NCBI GenBank assembly: GCA_944326795.1
Contig: CALVFJ010000015.1
Coordinates: 1-37,658 of the forward strand
Reading direction: 5' to 3'
DNA length: 37,658 nt
Origin: an uncultured Erysipelotrichaceae bacterium
GTDB taxonomy: Bacteria; Bacillota_I; Bacilli_A; Erysipelotrichales; Erysipelotrichaceae
Positions within the stretch are counted from its first letter, which is position 1, and each line of letters opens with the position of its first letter. The notes under the pieces are model-generated. The model saw only the letters and a list, made by a program, of their open reading frames with translations, had not been told where the DNA came from and did no database searches. A program made the translations under genes and the position numbers. Shown here piece by piece: positions 24,468 to 33,552 of this stretch.

Positions 24468-24476
24468 TGCTATAAT
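24468..24476 (+). promoter_or_regulatory. Extended -10 promoter of the first P-type ATPase gene
   Basis: TGCTATAAT (TG-n-TATAAT) is present. The 17-bp-spaced -35 position (24448-24453) reads GATTAA and is poor, and the CGCAAGA repeat touches it, as in activator-dependent promoters. The leader is only about 20 nt, so there is no room for an M-box magnesium riboswitch. Confidence 0.7.
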
Positions 24477-24500
24477 GCCATTATACAAGGAGCACAAGAT

Positions 24501-27113
24501 ATGAAACAGCAAGATAGGCAGTCTTATTATGCCAAGGTCGCCAGCAGCGATCATCAACAACAGATCGAACTGATCAGATCACAGCCAACATATCAACAAA
24601 GATGCGAAGCCAGCACTAACGATATACCTTGGTTCTATCATTCGCTTAAACAGGCATTTTTGAATCCCTTTACCTTTTGTCTGTTATTTTTGGCTGTCGT
24701 TTCCTTTTTAACGACACGTAAATTACCAAATGATGAACCCATAAACAACTTTTTATGTCTGATCCTTTTTATCATGGTCTTGATCAGCGGCTTCATTCGG
24801 CTGTTTCAGGAATATCAAGCGCATAAAGCCCTTAAAGCCTTACATAAACATGATCAAGATCGCTATCAGATCATCCGTTTAAATCAGCTCATGAATGTTA
24901 CAGCAGCTCAGCTGCAAGTTGGCGATGTGATATCCTTAGCTCCAGGCGATCGGATCCCCGCAGATATCATCGTACAAAAAGCCCGCGGTTTATTTGTTTC
25001 TACTGCCCCTTTGACCGGTGAAAGTGGCATTGAAGCCAAACATAGTGAACCAATCGATAAAAATGCATATGAATCATTGCTAAATTATCCCAATATATTA
25101 TATAAGGGTTCAACCATCATCTTAGGTCAAGCCCAAGGCATAATCCTTGCCATTGGCAATGATACCTTATACGGCAGTTCGCCACATGAATATCAATTAA
25201 AAAGCGATAATTTTGCTAATGGCGCAAATCAGATTGCCCTAGTATTGATTCGCTTCATGATCATACTGATAATTTTGGTTTTTGGCTTAGATATCATCAT
25301 TCGTCATAACATTGCGCAAGCCTTCTTCTTTGCCATTTCCATCGGTATCGGTTTGATACCTGAAATGCTGCCTATGGTCATCGCTGGCTGCTTGAGCCAT
25401 GGAACGCATAAGATGCGCCAAAAAAATACCATCATCCGCAATATCAATTCCATGCAGGGCTTTGGCAGCATGGACATGCTATGCGTTGACAAGACCGGCA
25501 CGCTTACCAATGATCGCTTAACTCTAGAATATTACATGGATATCTTAGGCAATGAAGCCCTGCCGGTCTTGGACTACGCCTATTTGAATAGCCACTTTCA
25601 CCAAGGCCTAGATAATCCGATCGATATTGCCATAAAAGAATGTAGCCATGGAACGATCGGCGAACATTTGACCAAGATTACCGCAAGATATCAATTTATC
25701 GAAGAATTCGCTTTTGATTACCAACGTAAATTCTCAAGTGTCATCATAAAAGAAAAAAGCGGCACAAAGCTTATGATCACCAAAGGCGATATCCAAAGCG
25801 TCATGAACATCTGCACGCATATCAGCTATCAAGATCAGATCATCCCTCTAGATGATCAAAGCAATCAAAGCTTGGATATCCTGCTGAAAGATATGCTCGA
25901 TATCGGCATGAAGATCATTGCCATCGCCTATAAGCCCCTAGCTGAAAACGAAGAATTGATCGAAGATAAGCTGATCCTTTTAGGCTTCATCGCCTTCTTT
26001 GATGCTCCAAAGCAAAGCGCACAGCTAGCTTTGGACCAACTGCGCCAGCTAAAGGTCAAGACCAAGATCTTGACCGGAGATCGCCTTGATGTTGCTCAGG
26101 CTATCGCAAAACGCCTTGGTTTTACCCAACCCAAGACCCTTAGCGGCAGTCAATTAAATCTAATTGATGATGCCAACATTAATATCATCGTGGAAAATAT
26201 CGATATCTTTGCTGAAATGACCCCTGCACAAAAAGCGCAGATCATCGCCATCCTGCAAGAAAACGGCCATACCGTCGGTTATCTTGGTGATGGTATCAAT
26301 GACATTCCTGCGCTTTGTAAAGCGGATGTTGGCATTACCGTCGATAACGCCATCAGTGCTGCCAAGGACGCTGCTGATGTCATCCTGCTTGCAAAAGATC
26401 TAAATATCTTAGGTCAGGGCATCATCGAAGGGCGCAAGACCTTTATCAAGATGGCAAATTACATCAAGATCACCGCCAGTTCCAATTTTGGCAATATCCT
26501 TTCGATCATCATCGCTAGTATCTTTTTGCCATTCATGCCAATGAATGCCATTCAGATCCTTTTGCTAAATTTATTATACGACTGTTTATGCATCATCCTG
26601 GTTTGGGATAATGTCGATATCCAAGCATATCAACAGCCCCAAAGATGGTCAGGCAAGACCTTATCCCGGTTCATGCTTACCTTTGGTCCCATTAGTTCAT
26701 TATTCGATATCATTACCTTTATCCTGCTGTATCTGATCATTGCGCCTGCTGCTTGTGGCAACCTACCTTACGCAAAGATCAGCGACCCTCAGATGCAGCA
26801 ACATTTCGTCATGATCTTTCAAACCGGCTGGTTTTTGTTATCGATGTGGACCCAGCTCATGATCATTCAGCTTCTGCGTACCAAAAAGATTCCTTTCCTT
26901 CAAAGCAGACCATCAAAAGCGGTAATGATCGGTACTCTGCTAGGAATCATCATCTTTACCAGTATCCCTTATAGTTTCATCGCTAAGCATATCGATCTTG
27001 CACCTATGCCGTGGACCTATTATATCTACTTGGTCATCACGGTGTGCTGTTATCTAGCCTTGACAAGTTTCATCAAGATACGCTATCTTAAAAAATACCA
27101 TGATTTAAGTTAA
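24501..27113 (+). CDS. P3B-type (MgtA-like) cation-transporting ATPase 1
   Basis: An 870-residue P-type ATPase of the magnesium-importer subfamily. Motifs in order: TGES (172-175), M4 motif PEMLPM (287-292), phosphorylation site DKTGT (330-334), hinge GDGIND (596-601), the TASSNFGN segment and M6 NLLYD, then WDNVD. It would use ATP to move a divalent cation, probably Mg2+, through the membrane. Compared with the second ATPase of the locus the N-terminal cytosolic part is about 20 residues shorter and the sequence after NLLYD diverges (CLCIILVW instead of the usual S...IPW), so its ion preference may differ. AAGGAG lies just ahead of the ATG. The stop overlaps the ribosome site of the winged-helix gene 9 nt downstream. 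Confidence 0.9.
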   Translation: MKQQDRQSYYAKVASSDHQQQIELIRSQPTYQQRCEASTNDIPWFYHSLKQAFLNPFTFCLLFLAVVSFLTTRKLPNDEPINNFLCLILFIMVLISGFIRLFQEYQAHKALKALHKHDQDRYQIIRLNQLMNVTAAQLQVGDVISLAPGDRIPADIIVQKARGLFVSTAPLTGESGIEAKHSEPIDKNAYESLLNYPNILYKGSTIILGQAQGIILAIGNDTLYGSSPHEYQLKSDNFANGANQIALVLIRFMIILIILVFGLDIIIRHNIAQAFFFAISIGIGLIPEMLPMVIAGCLSHGTHKMRQKNTIIRNINSMQGFGSMDMLCVDKTGTLTNDRLTLEYYMDILGNEALPVLDYAYLNSHFHQGLDNPIDIAIKECSHGTIGEHLTKITARYQFIEEFAFDYQRKFSSVIIKEKSGTKLMITKGDIQSVMNICTHISYQDQIIPLDDQSNQSLDILLKDMLDIGMKIIAIAYKPLAENEELIEDKLILLGFIAFFDAPKQSAQLALDQLRQLKVKTKILTGDRLDVAQAIAKRLGFTQPKTLSGSQLNLIDDANINIIVENIDIFAEMTPAQKAQIIAILQENGHTVGYLGDGINDIPALCKADVGITVDNAISAAKDAADVILLAKDLNILGQGIIEGRKTFIKMANYIKITASSNFGNILSIIIASIFLPFMPMNAIQILLLNLLYDCLCIILVWDNVDIQAYQQPQRWSGKTLSRFMLTFGPISSLFDIITFILLYLIIAPAACGNLPYAKISDPQMQQHFVMIFQTGWFLLSMWTQLMIIQLLRTKKIPFLQSRPSKAVMIGTLLGIIIFTSIPYSFIAKHIDLAPMPWTYYIYLVITVCCYLALTSFIKIRYLKKYHDLS

Positions 27114-27122
27114 GGAGGCAAC

Positions 27123-27602
27123 ATGAAGAAAAATGTAACATATTTATTATTGCCTTTACAACTGATCAAAAAAAATCTTGAACTGATGCAAACCATCGCT
27201 GCTGAACCTGAGCAGCTAGATTTAATAAACGCCTTCAACCAATTGGCCAACCAGCAAGATACAACTTTGATCATCGAACAAAAAGAGCAGCAAGCTGCTG
27301 TTAGCTCTGATCAAGCATTGATCATCGATCCTAAAAGCCGCAAGGTTCTATTACACGGTATTGAAGTGGCGTTAACCCCGAAAGAATTTGATATCTTATA
27401 TTTCTTATATCAAAACAAAGGAGAGGTCTTTACCAAGGAACAGATCTATAATGCCGTATGGTCAGAAGAATACCTTATGGCTGACAGCAATATCATGGCT
27501 TTTATCCGCAAATTACGCAAAAAGATCGAACCAAACCCAGATGCTCCGATCTACATCTTGACGCTATGGGGCGTAGGTTATAAATTCAACGAAAACATCT
27601 AA
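27123..27602 (+). CDS. Winged-helix (OmpR/PhoB C-terminal type) regulator without receiver domain
   Basis: A 159-residue DNA-binding protein. Residues 63-157 are a Trans_reg_C winged helix: LTPKEFDILYFLYQNKGEVFTKEQI, then VWSEEY, the recognition-helix segment NIMAFIRKLRKKIEP and the wing hairpin LWGVGYKF. The first 60 residues are not a response-regulator receiver: no acidic pocket, phospho-aspartate or lysine is seen, so it probably does not answer to a histidine kinase. It begins 9 nt after the first ATPase gene with TAAGGAGG ahead, and is followed by a terminator. Tandem CGCAAGA repeats upstream of the first ATPase gene and downstream of its own gene fit its expected DNA site. How it senses a signal is unknown; the N-terminal part may bind a ligand. 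Confidence 0.85.
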   Translation: MKKNVTYLLLPLQLIKKNLELMQTIAAEPEQLDLINAFNQLANQQDTTLIIEQKEQQAAVSSDQALIIDPKSRKVLLHGIEVALTPKEFDILYFLYQNKGEVFTKEQIYNAVWSEEYLMADSNIMAFIRKLRKKIEPNPDAPIYILTLWGVGYKFNENI

Positions 27603-27619
27603 GATATTTCTTACCAAAT

Positions 27620-27637
27620 CGCAAGAAAATCGCAAGA
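27620..27637 (+). promoter_or_regulatory. Tandem CGCAAGA repeat, copy 2
   Basis: CGCAAGA at 27620-27626 and 27631-27637, an 11-bp period, lies between the regulator stop codon and its terminator, upstream of the small membrane protein and second ATPase genes. It shares CGCAAGAAAA-(T)-CGCAAGA with copy 1. Confidence 0.65.
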
Positions 27638-27641
27638 ATTT

Positions 27642-27667
27642 AGCCATATCAAAAGATATGGCTTTTT
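27642..27667 (+). terminator. Terminator of the ATPase 1-regulator unit
   Basis: A perfect 9-bp stem (AGCCATATC with GATATGGCT, loop AAAA) is followed by TTTT and more T/A. It ends the first transcription unit. The T-tail contains TATTAT (27667-27672), a possible -10 for the next unit. Confidence 0.9.
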
Positions 27668-27680
27668 ATTATGCTATAAG
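27667..27680 (+). promoter_or_regulatory. Candidate -10 elements for the small membrane protein-ATPase 2 unit
   Basis: TATTAT at 27667-27672 and TGCTATAAG at 27672-27680 are the only plausible -10 boxes. The second would put the start point inside the AAGGAGG ribosome site, so the first is preferred. No good -35 exists, consistent with dependence on the CGCAAGA-binding regulator. Confidence 0.4.
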
Positions 27681-27699
27681 CAATAAGGAGGATGTCATC

Positions 27700-28038
27700 A
27701 TGCAAGCAAAATTAATTATTTTCGGTTTTATCTTAACCGTTGGATCTTTGATCCCCCTATATAAGCCTATAGGCTTTGATAAGATATCACATAAGCACCT
27801 AAGTGTTTTCGCTAGCAGTGCAGGCATCATCTTTTTACTATGTGCCGCATTTGCTCCGCTTCAAGATCACTTTACTTTTATCATGTTGATCTGGCTGCTG
27901 TTGATCAGCAGCGACATATATTATCTTGAGCGCAAAAGCAAGATAATAAAACGAAAAAACGAGAAAGCGAGGTTAAAACATGACCAAAAAAGAAATGGAA
28001 AAAAGAAATCAGCAAGCACTGATCCACGAAAATCTTAA
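27700..28038 (+). CDS. Small three-helix membrane protein upstream of ATPase 2
   Basis: A 112-residue membrane protein with three hydrophobic segments (about 4-21, 36-54 and 58-77) and a strongly basic, lysine-rich tail of about 33 residues. No family recognised. The frame opens at 27658, but the ATG at 27700 has AAGGAGG 8 nt upstream and is chosen. Its 3' end overlaps the start of the second ATPase gene by 59 nt in another frame, so the two are co-transcribed and translationally linked. By position it may be an accessory or stability factor of the pump, in the way that small proteins such as MgtR/MgtS act on magnesium transporters in enterobacteria. There is no sequence likeness to those that I can see. 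Confidence 0.75.
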   Translation: MQAKLIIFGFILTVGSLIPLYKPIGFDKISHKHLSVFASSAGIIFLLCAAFAPLQDHFTFIMLIWLLLISSDIYYLERKSKIIKRKNEKARLKHDQKRNGKKKSASTDPRKS

Positions 28039-30715
28039 GCAAGCTTCCTTAAGCTTACCTAAAGATATCTTTAAAACATATAACAGCCATCTTTGTGGCT
28101 TGGATAATGAAGAAGTATTAAGCAGCCGTAGCCGTTATGGCAAAAATCAAATAACCCACGAAAAGAAAAAAAGCTGGTGGAAACAGCTAGCTCACGCATT
28201 TATCAATCCTTTTTCCGCCATCTTGTTCTTTTTAGCCGGTGTATCCGTAGTTACCGACGTCATCATTCCTATGGTGAATAAAGCTCCGGATGATATCAAT
28301 TATCTGACCTTTATCATTATCACAACGATGATCATGATTTCTGGCACCCTAAAATTCATCCAAGAATCCCGCTCAGGCAGTGCAGCAGAAAAGCTATTAG
28401 CCATGATAACCACGACATGTACCGTCGATCGTCATGATCATCCTAATCAAGAAATTCCTTTAGATGAGGTCGTAGTAGGTGATATCGTTCACTTAAGCGT
28501 AGGAGATATGATTCCCGCCGATATCCGCCTGCTAGAAACCAAGGATCTATTTGTTAGCCAAGCATCATTGACCGGTGAAAGCGCACCAATCGAAAAAAAT
28601 GCCTGGATCTGTCAAAACGATGAAACCAGCATCAATGACCTGACCAATATCGCCTTGATGGGCAGCAACGTTATCAGTGGGATGGCTAGCGGCATCGTCA
28701 TCGCCGTTGGGGATCAAACCGTATTTGGTTCCATGGCAAGTTCTATTGCGAAAGAAAGTACTGAAACCAATTTTTCCAAAGGCATCAATGCCGTTTCTTG
28801 GGTATTGATCCGCTTTATGATGTTCATGGTACCGCTGGTCTTCATCATCAACGGCATTACTAAAAATGATTGGCTTAACGCCTTTTTATTTGGTATTTCC
28901 ATAGCTGTAGGCTTAACTCCCGAAATGCTACCAATGATCGTTACGACCTGCTTGGCCAAAGGTGCAGTATCTATGTCCAAGAAAAAGACCATCGTTAAAA
29001 ATCTAAATTCGATCCAAAATTTTGGTGCCATCGACATCCTATGTACGGACAAGACCGGCACCATCACTCAAGACAAGGTCGTTTTAGAATATCATTTGGA
29101 TGTATTAGGCAATCAAGATATTCGTATCCTGCGCCATGCTTATCTAAACAGCTATTTTCAAACTGGTTATAAAAATCTGATGGATCATGCTATCATCCAA
29201 AAGACAGAAGAACTAGAAGCCCAAAATCCGCAATTAAGTGACTTATCAGAATGCTATGTCAAGGTCGATGAGATACCTTTTGATTTTACCCGTCGCCGTC
29301 TATCCGTCGTGGTCAAAGATCAAAGCAATAAGACCCAAATGATCACTAAAGGTGCTTTGGAAGAAATGCTAGCGATTTGTTCTCATGTTGAGTATCAAGG
29401 AAAGATCGAAATATTGACCAATCAGTTGAAAGAACAAATCAAAGATACCGTTGCCAAGTTAAATGACGATGGAATGCGAGTCATTGCCATTGCCCAAAAA
29501 AACGATCCATCTCCTATTGATACCTTTGGTATCAAAGATGAATACGATATGGTCTTGATCGGTTATCTAGCCTTTTTAGATCCCCCAAAAGAATCCTGCG
29601 CCCAAGCAATCAAAGCTTTAAAAAAATATGGCGTAACCACCAAGATCCTAACTGGTGACAACGAAAAAGTTGCCCGCTGTATCTGCAAGCAGGTCGATCT
29701 TAAGGTCGATAATATGTTATTAGGTCATCAAATTGCCACCATGAGCGAAGGACAGCTAGCCAAAGCTGTCGAAACAACCCAGGTCTTTGCCAAGCTTTCT
29801 CCTGATCAAAAAGCTCAGATCATCACCATCCTACGACAAAACGGACATATCGTCGGCTTTATGGGCGATGGTATCAATGATGCCAATGCTATGAAAGCCA
29901 GCGATATCGCAATCTCTGTTGATACTGCCGTAGACATTGCCAAAGAATCAGCCGATATCATCTTACTAGAAAAAGATCTGATGGTATTGGAAGAAGGCAT
30001 TATCGAAGGCCGCAAAACCTATGCCAACATGATCAAATATATAAAGATGACCGCTTCTTCAAATTTTGGCAATATGTTTTCCGTGTTAGCAGCTTCTGCT
30101 TTACTGCCATTTTTACCTATGATCAGCATCCAGCTGATCCTGTTAAATCTGGTCTACGATCTATCTTGCACCGCCATCCCATGGGACAATGTCGACGAAG
30201 AATTTCTATTAAAGCCACGAACCTGGGATGCTTCCAGCGTTGGTAGCTTCATGCTTTGGATCGGCCCGGTCAGTTCGATATTTGACTGGATAACTTATGC
30301 ATTCCTATATTTCATCCTATGTCCAACCTTCGTTTCTAATGGCATTTTGTATAATGCCTTGCCAGCCCATTTTAGTGCAACATCTTTAACGCTGATCCAA
30401 GCAAAGTATGTTGCAATGTTTCAAGCAGGATGGTTCATCGAATCAATATGGACCCAAACCTTGGTCATTCATATGATCAGAACTCCTAAGTTACCATTCA
30501 TCCAAAGTCGAGCATCGTTGCCTGTTTCGATCATGACCATGTTAGGATGCTTGCTATTAACGCTCATCCCATTTACCCCGTTAAGTTCATCTCTAGGGTT
30601 TACCATGCTTCCTGCTGCCTTTTTTGCATACCTTATTCCTTGTATCATCTTATATATGATCATGGCAACCATCATAAAAAAAGCCTATATCCGTCATCAT
30701 CAAGAATTATTATAA
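27980..30715 (+). CDS. mgtA: P3B-type (MgtA-like) magnesium-translocating ATPase 2
   Basis: A 911-residue pump with the full set of MgtA-type motifs: TGES (198-201), PEMLPM (about 314-319), phospho-aspartate in DKTGT (D357), [10 protein letters not shown] hinge, [10 protein letters not shown], and M6 NLVYDLS...IPWDNVD. Its N terminus (residues 1-65) carries a cytosolic domain with the [11 protein letters not shown]-type entry motif. The family imports Mg2+ down its gradient with ATP hydrolysis. This copy is closer to canonical MgtA than the first one. GAGG lies 7 nt ahead of the ATG, inside the end of the small membrane protein gene. It ends just before a bidirectional terminator. Confidence 0.93.
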   Translation: MTKKEMEKRNQQALIHENLKQASLSLPKDIFKTYNSHLCGLDNEEVLSSRSRYGKNQITHEKKKSWWKQLAHAFINPFSAILFFLAGVSVVTDVIIPMVNKAPDDINYLTFIIITTMIMISGTLKFIQESRSGSAAEKLLAMITTTCTVDRHDHPNQEIPLDEVVVGDIVHLSVGDMIPADIRLLETKDLFVSQASLTGESAPIEKNAWICQNDETSINDLTNIALMGSNVISGMASGIVIAVGDQTVFGSMASSIAKESTETNFSKGINAVSWVLIRFMMFMVPLVFIINGITKNDWLNAFLFGISIAVGLTPEMLPMIVTTCLAKGAVSMSKKKTIVKNLNSIQNFGAIDILCTDKTGTITQDKVVLEYHLDVLGNQDIRILRHAYLNSYFQTGYKNLMDHAIIQKTEELEAQNPQLSDLSECYVKVDEIPFDFTRRRLSVVVKDQSNKTQMITKGALEEMLAICSHVEYQGKIEILTNQLKEQIKDTVAKLNDDGMRVIAIAQKNDPSPIDTFGIKDEYDMVLIGYLAFLDPPKESCAQAIKALKKYGVTTKILTGDNEKVARCICKQVDLKVDNMLLGHQIATMSEGQLAKAVETTQVFAKLSPDQKAQIITILRQNGHIVGFMGDGINDANAMKASDIAISVDTAVDIAKESADIILLEKDLMVLEEGIIEGRKTYANMIKYIKMTASSNFGNMFSVLAASALLPFLPMISIQLILLNLVYDLSCTAIPWDNVDEEFLLKPRTWDASSVGSFMLWIGPVSSIFDWITYAFLYFILCPTFVSNGILYNALPAHFSATSLTLIQAKYVAMFQAGWFIESIWTQTLVIHMIRTPKLPFIQSRASLPVSIMTMLGCLLLTLIPFTPLSSSLGFTMLPAAFFAYLIPCIILYMIMATIIKKAYIRHHQELL

Positions 30716-30720
30716 AAATA

Positions 30721-30748
30721 TCCCCTATAAGACTTTACTTATAGGGGA
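30721..30748. terminator. Bidirectional terminator between ATPase 2 and the EAL gene
   Basis: An 11-bp perfect stem (TCCCCTATAAG with CTTATAGGGGA, 6-nt loop) has T-rich sequence on both sides. The stop codon of the converging EAL-domain gene is inside the stem region. Confidence 0.92.
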
Positions 30749-33428
30749 ACATTTTATTTTTAACGATCACATCATAAATTTTATTGATATTTATCGGCTT
30801 ATAATAATAGAATCCTTGGATCGAATCAACGCCTATCTTTTGCATGATCTGCATCTCTTCTTTACTTTCGATCCCCTCGACGCATACTATTTTATTAAGC
30901 TGATGACAACAATATACGATGCTATTCAATAATTTTTCATTATCCGCTGAACTAACTACTTCTTTCACCAATGAACGGTCAAGCTTGACGATATCCGAAG
31001 GATATTTTAACAGCATTGCTAACGATGAATAAGCATTGCCAAAATCATCCAAAGCAAATTTTATGCCTATGCGCTGACAATCATTTATAAATGTACGCAA
31101 CCGTTCTGGATGTTCGTCGATATGATTCTCAGTCAATTCAATGATCAATGCTGAGCCATCAAGTCGATATTTGTCTAAGGTCTGTTGGATATACGCAAAA
31201 ATATTGCTGTCGTATATCTGAATATAAGTAATATTGATCGAGACATAAAAATTTGGACGATAGCTGCGGATCCTAGCCACGCTGCGCAAGGCTTCCTCAA
31301 TTACCCATTCTCCTGCATTTATTATTGCTTTGCTTGTTTCTAATAATGGCACAAAAACGTTGCACGGAATCTTTTTCCCATCATGTTCCCATCTGAGCAA
31401 TGCCTCACCGCCAATGATTTCTTCTGTACCTATACTTACTATTGGCTGAATATCTAAGCTAAAATGTTCCATAGATTTATTGACATCGCGATTAAGTGCC
31501 AATGCCAAACGTGAATTCATCTTAGCTTTTTCTACCGCCTCATCAGCATATATCGCAAAATTCCTTTCTGGAAAATCTTTGATATATCCAATTACATTCA
31601 TCGCCTTTTCAATTATCTTCTGTCCTGACTCTTCTTGTTCCAAGCACAAATACCCAATTGAGCATGGGTCAACGATATTTATATCATATATCTTATACCA
31701 TAGCGATACCGTATGCTCTAATTTAATGATCAGTTCTTCGACATCTTCAGCGTTGGCAAAAGTTCCAATGGCAATGAAACGCATACCATCCATTCGATAA
31801 AAATATACCTCTTTGCCATATTCTTTTTGCAAGGCAAATGCAATATCCCTGATCAAAGAATCAGCGATTTCACGCCCCAAAGCTTCATTGATCTTACGTA
31901 AGCTATTCAAGGAAAAGCCAATGATATAAACATTTTTTTCTTGATGATGCAGCTGTGTCAGCATTTCTAATGCCGCTGCTTCTTTGGGAAAATTGGTCAA
32001 TCGATCAACGATAAAATCATATTCCTGATGCGATACGCTGCCCGCAAAGAAAAGCGGCTTGCTTTTATCTTCATTCCATTTGATCTTACCTTGACAATGG
32101 ATCCATAATATATTTCCTTTACAATCTTTCACTCGATATCGAAGATCATGATACTCGCGATGATTTTCCATGATATCGGCAATATCCTGATTATACATCT
32201 TGAGATCTTCTTCATCACATATTCTTTTTCCCCATTCAAGCAATAGATTATAAACGATATTGTTCTCAAATCCAAACATTTCTTTCATATTATCTGATAT
32301 GAAAAAGAAATTCGATTGCATATTTCCATAATATAAATAATGAACCGTATTGCGAGCTCCTAATGAATTCCAAAAGAATTCGCAGTCAAAATGATTATTT
32401 GCCATGAATTTAGCAAATTCCGAATCATTTGTTTTCTCATGTGCATATTCATTGCGTGAACGACCGCGACGATCAAAGATCGCATAATATTGCCGTTTGT
32501 CTTCATACATCATGGCATCAGCTTTTTTCATCATATCTTCGATATTTTTATCTGATGCTTCGCTAAAATCATAACCGATAGCCAAATGATAGGTATCCAT
32601 CTGGATCTTTGTTTTCAGTTTATCGATCATCGTCAAAAATTTACTTTTTGATACATCCTTTATCAAAGCAACGAACTCATCTCCACCTAAACGATATAAC
32701 TTAGCATCTTCAATGGTTGCTTTGATAACGCTGCACCAATGCACGATCAATTTATTCCCCTGCGAATGGCCATAATTATCATTGACCTTCTTAAGCTCAG
32801 TAATATCGCAATAAATCAATCCTACACTTTTCCGACCATCTATATTCTTAGCATCCTCAAAAAAAGCGTGACGGCTATATGTACCAGTTAATTGATCACG
32901 ATAGCTCGTTGAGAATAATTTATCTTGCAATATGCTACTACGCAAAATTACACTTATATAATTACTGTTAAGCTGTAAAAAAGTCTCACAAAGCTCTTCC
33001 TTATCTTTTCTAGGATTATCTATACCTAAAACAGCAATTATTTCTTCATTATAAGATACAGGTACCCCAATAAATGAATGAATACCTAATGATTTTATCG
33101 TTGCATATGCAATAGGATAACTTTCTTTGATAAGTTCGATATCTTTGATCAAAACTGCTGAACGCTCATCCATAAAGCACCAGGCAAAGGTATCAATCTG
33201 TTCTTTTTGCAACAATGCTTTTCGAGTCGATGTTCTATCAGCACACCATTCATAAGAATTATAAAAAGTACCATCAATATTTTTTTGAAAGATATGACAG
33301 CGTTCGCATCCAAAAGCATTGCCGATAAAAGCTAGCAAATCATTGATAGCAGAATCAATATCATCGGACAAGGGACACTGTTCAACCAATTGCTTCATCA
33401 GTTCTAGGATCATCTTTTCTTCTAGCAT
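30735..33428 (-). CDS. GAF-GGDEF-PAS-GGDEF-EAL cyclic-di-GMP signalling protein
   Basis: An 897-residue soluble sensor enzyme. In order: a GAF-like domain (about 20-165); a GGDEF domain with intact LGGDEF at 247-252 but no RxxD inhibitory site upstream; a PAS-like domain (about 345-460); a second GGDEF-like domain with degenerate MDGMRF; and a C-terminal EAL domain (about 640-890). The EAL site keeps the usual residues: EALLRW (E675), SIN, ELTEN, LDDFG, KLDRS, EGIE and QGF. It may therefore both make and degrade cyclic-di-GMP, with GAF and PAS reading unknown cytosolic signals. No membrane segment. GAGGTAG lies 5-6 nt ahead of the ATG. It stands alone between a terminator and the reductase terminator. 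Confidence 0.92.
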   Translation of the reverse strand: MLEEKMILELMKQLVEQCPLSDDIDSAINDLLAFIGNAFGCERCHIFQKNIDGTFYNSYEWCADRTSTRKALLQKEQIDTFAWCFMDERSAVLIKDIELIKESYPIAYATIKSLGIHSFIGVPVSYNEEIIAVLGIDNPRKDKEELCETFLQLNSNYISVILRSSILQDKLFSTSYRDQLTGTYSRHAFFEDAKNIDGRKSVGLIYCDITELKKVNDNYGHSQGNKLIVHWCSVIKATIEDAKLYRLGGDEFVALIKDVSKSKFLTMIDKLKTKIQMDTYHLAIGYDFSEASDKNIEDMMKKADAMMYEDKRQYYAIFDRRGRSRNEYAHEKTNDSEFAKFMANNHFDCEFFWNSLGARNTVHYLYYGNMQSNFFFISDNMKEMFGFENNIVYNLLLEWGKRICDEEDLKMYNQDIADIMENHREYHDLRYRVKDCKGNILWIHCQGKIKWNEDKSKPLFFAGSVSHQEYDFIVDRLTNFPKEAAALEMLTQLHHQEKNVYIIGFSLNSLRKINEALGREIADSLIRDIAFALQKEYGKEVYFYRMDGMRFIAIGTFANAEDVEELIIKLEHTVSLWYKIYDINIVDPCSIGYLCLEQEESGQKIIEKAMNVIGYIKDFPERNFAIYADEAVEKAKMNSRLALALNRDVNKSMEHFSLDIQPIVSIGTEEIIGGEALLRWEHDGKKIPCNVFVPLLETSKAIINAGEWVIEEALRSVARIRSYRPNFYVSINITYIQIYDSNIFAYIQQTLDKYRLDGSALIIELTENHIDEHPERLRTFINDCQRIGIKFALDDFGNAYSSLAMLLKYPSDIVKLDRSLVKEVVSSADNEKLLNSIVYCCHQLNKIVCVEGIESKEEMQIMQKIGVDSIQGFYYYKPININKIYDVIVKNKMFPYK

Positions 33429-33446
33429 CTTTTCTACCTCGATATA

Positions 33447-33452
33447 ATTATA
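33447..33452 (-). promoter_or_regulatory. Candidate -10 of the EAL-domain gene
   Basis: A minus-strand TATAAT lies about 20 bp before the ATG. The -35 position (33470-33475) reads TAGAAA and is weak. Confidence 0.35.
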
Positions 33453-33494
33453 TCTTAGCTAATGACGCCTTTCTACTTTTTTCCACCAAGATAC

Positions 33495-33532
33495 AAAAAA
33501 ACTACCCCGCTTATGAAGCAAGGATAGTTTTT
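33495..33532 (-). terminator. Terminator of the flavin reductase gene
   Basis: A long hairpin has outer arms AAAAAACTA and TAGTTTTT and an inner GCTT/AAGC stem, and ends in a T run on the minus strand about 20 nt beyond the reductase stop. It is symmetrical enough to act both ways. Confidence 0.85.
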
Positions 33533-33552
33533 CATATTATCATACCTTTTAT

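Noticed and set aside
24477..24500. Magnesium (M-box) riboswitch before the first ATPase
   Set aside because: The leader is only about 20 nt, far too short for an M-box, and the second ATPase unit also has no long leader.
27672..27680. TGCTATAAG as the promoter of the small membrane protein gene
   Set aside because: It would start transcription inside the ribosome binding site. TATTAT at 27667-27672 or upstream read-through is more plausible.
28714..29067. 117-aa minus-strand open frame inside the second ATPase gene
   Set aside because: It is a mirror of the conserved phosphorylation-site region; the same artefact appears in the first ATPase at 25304-25510.
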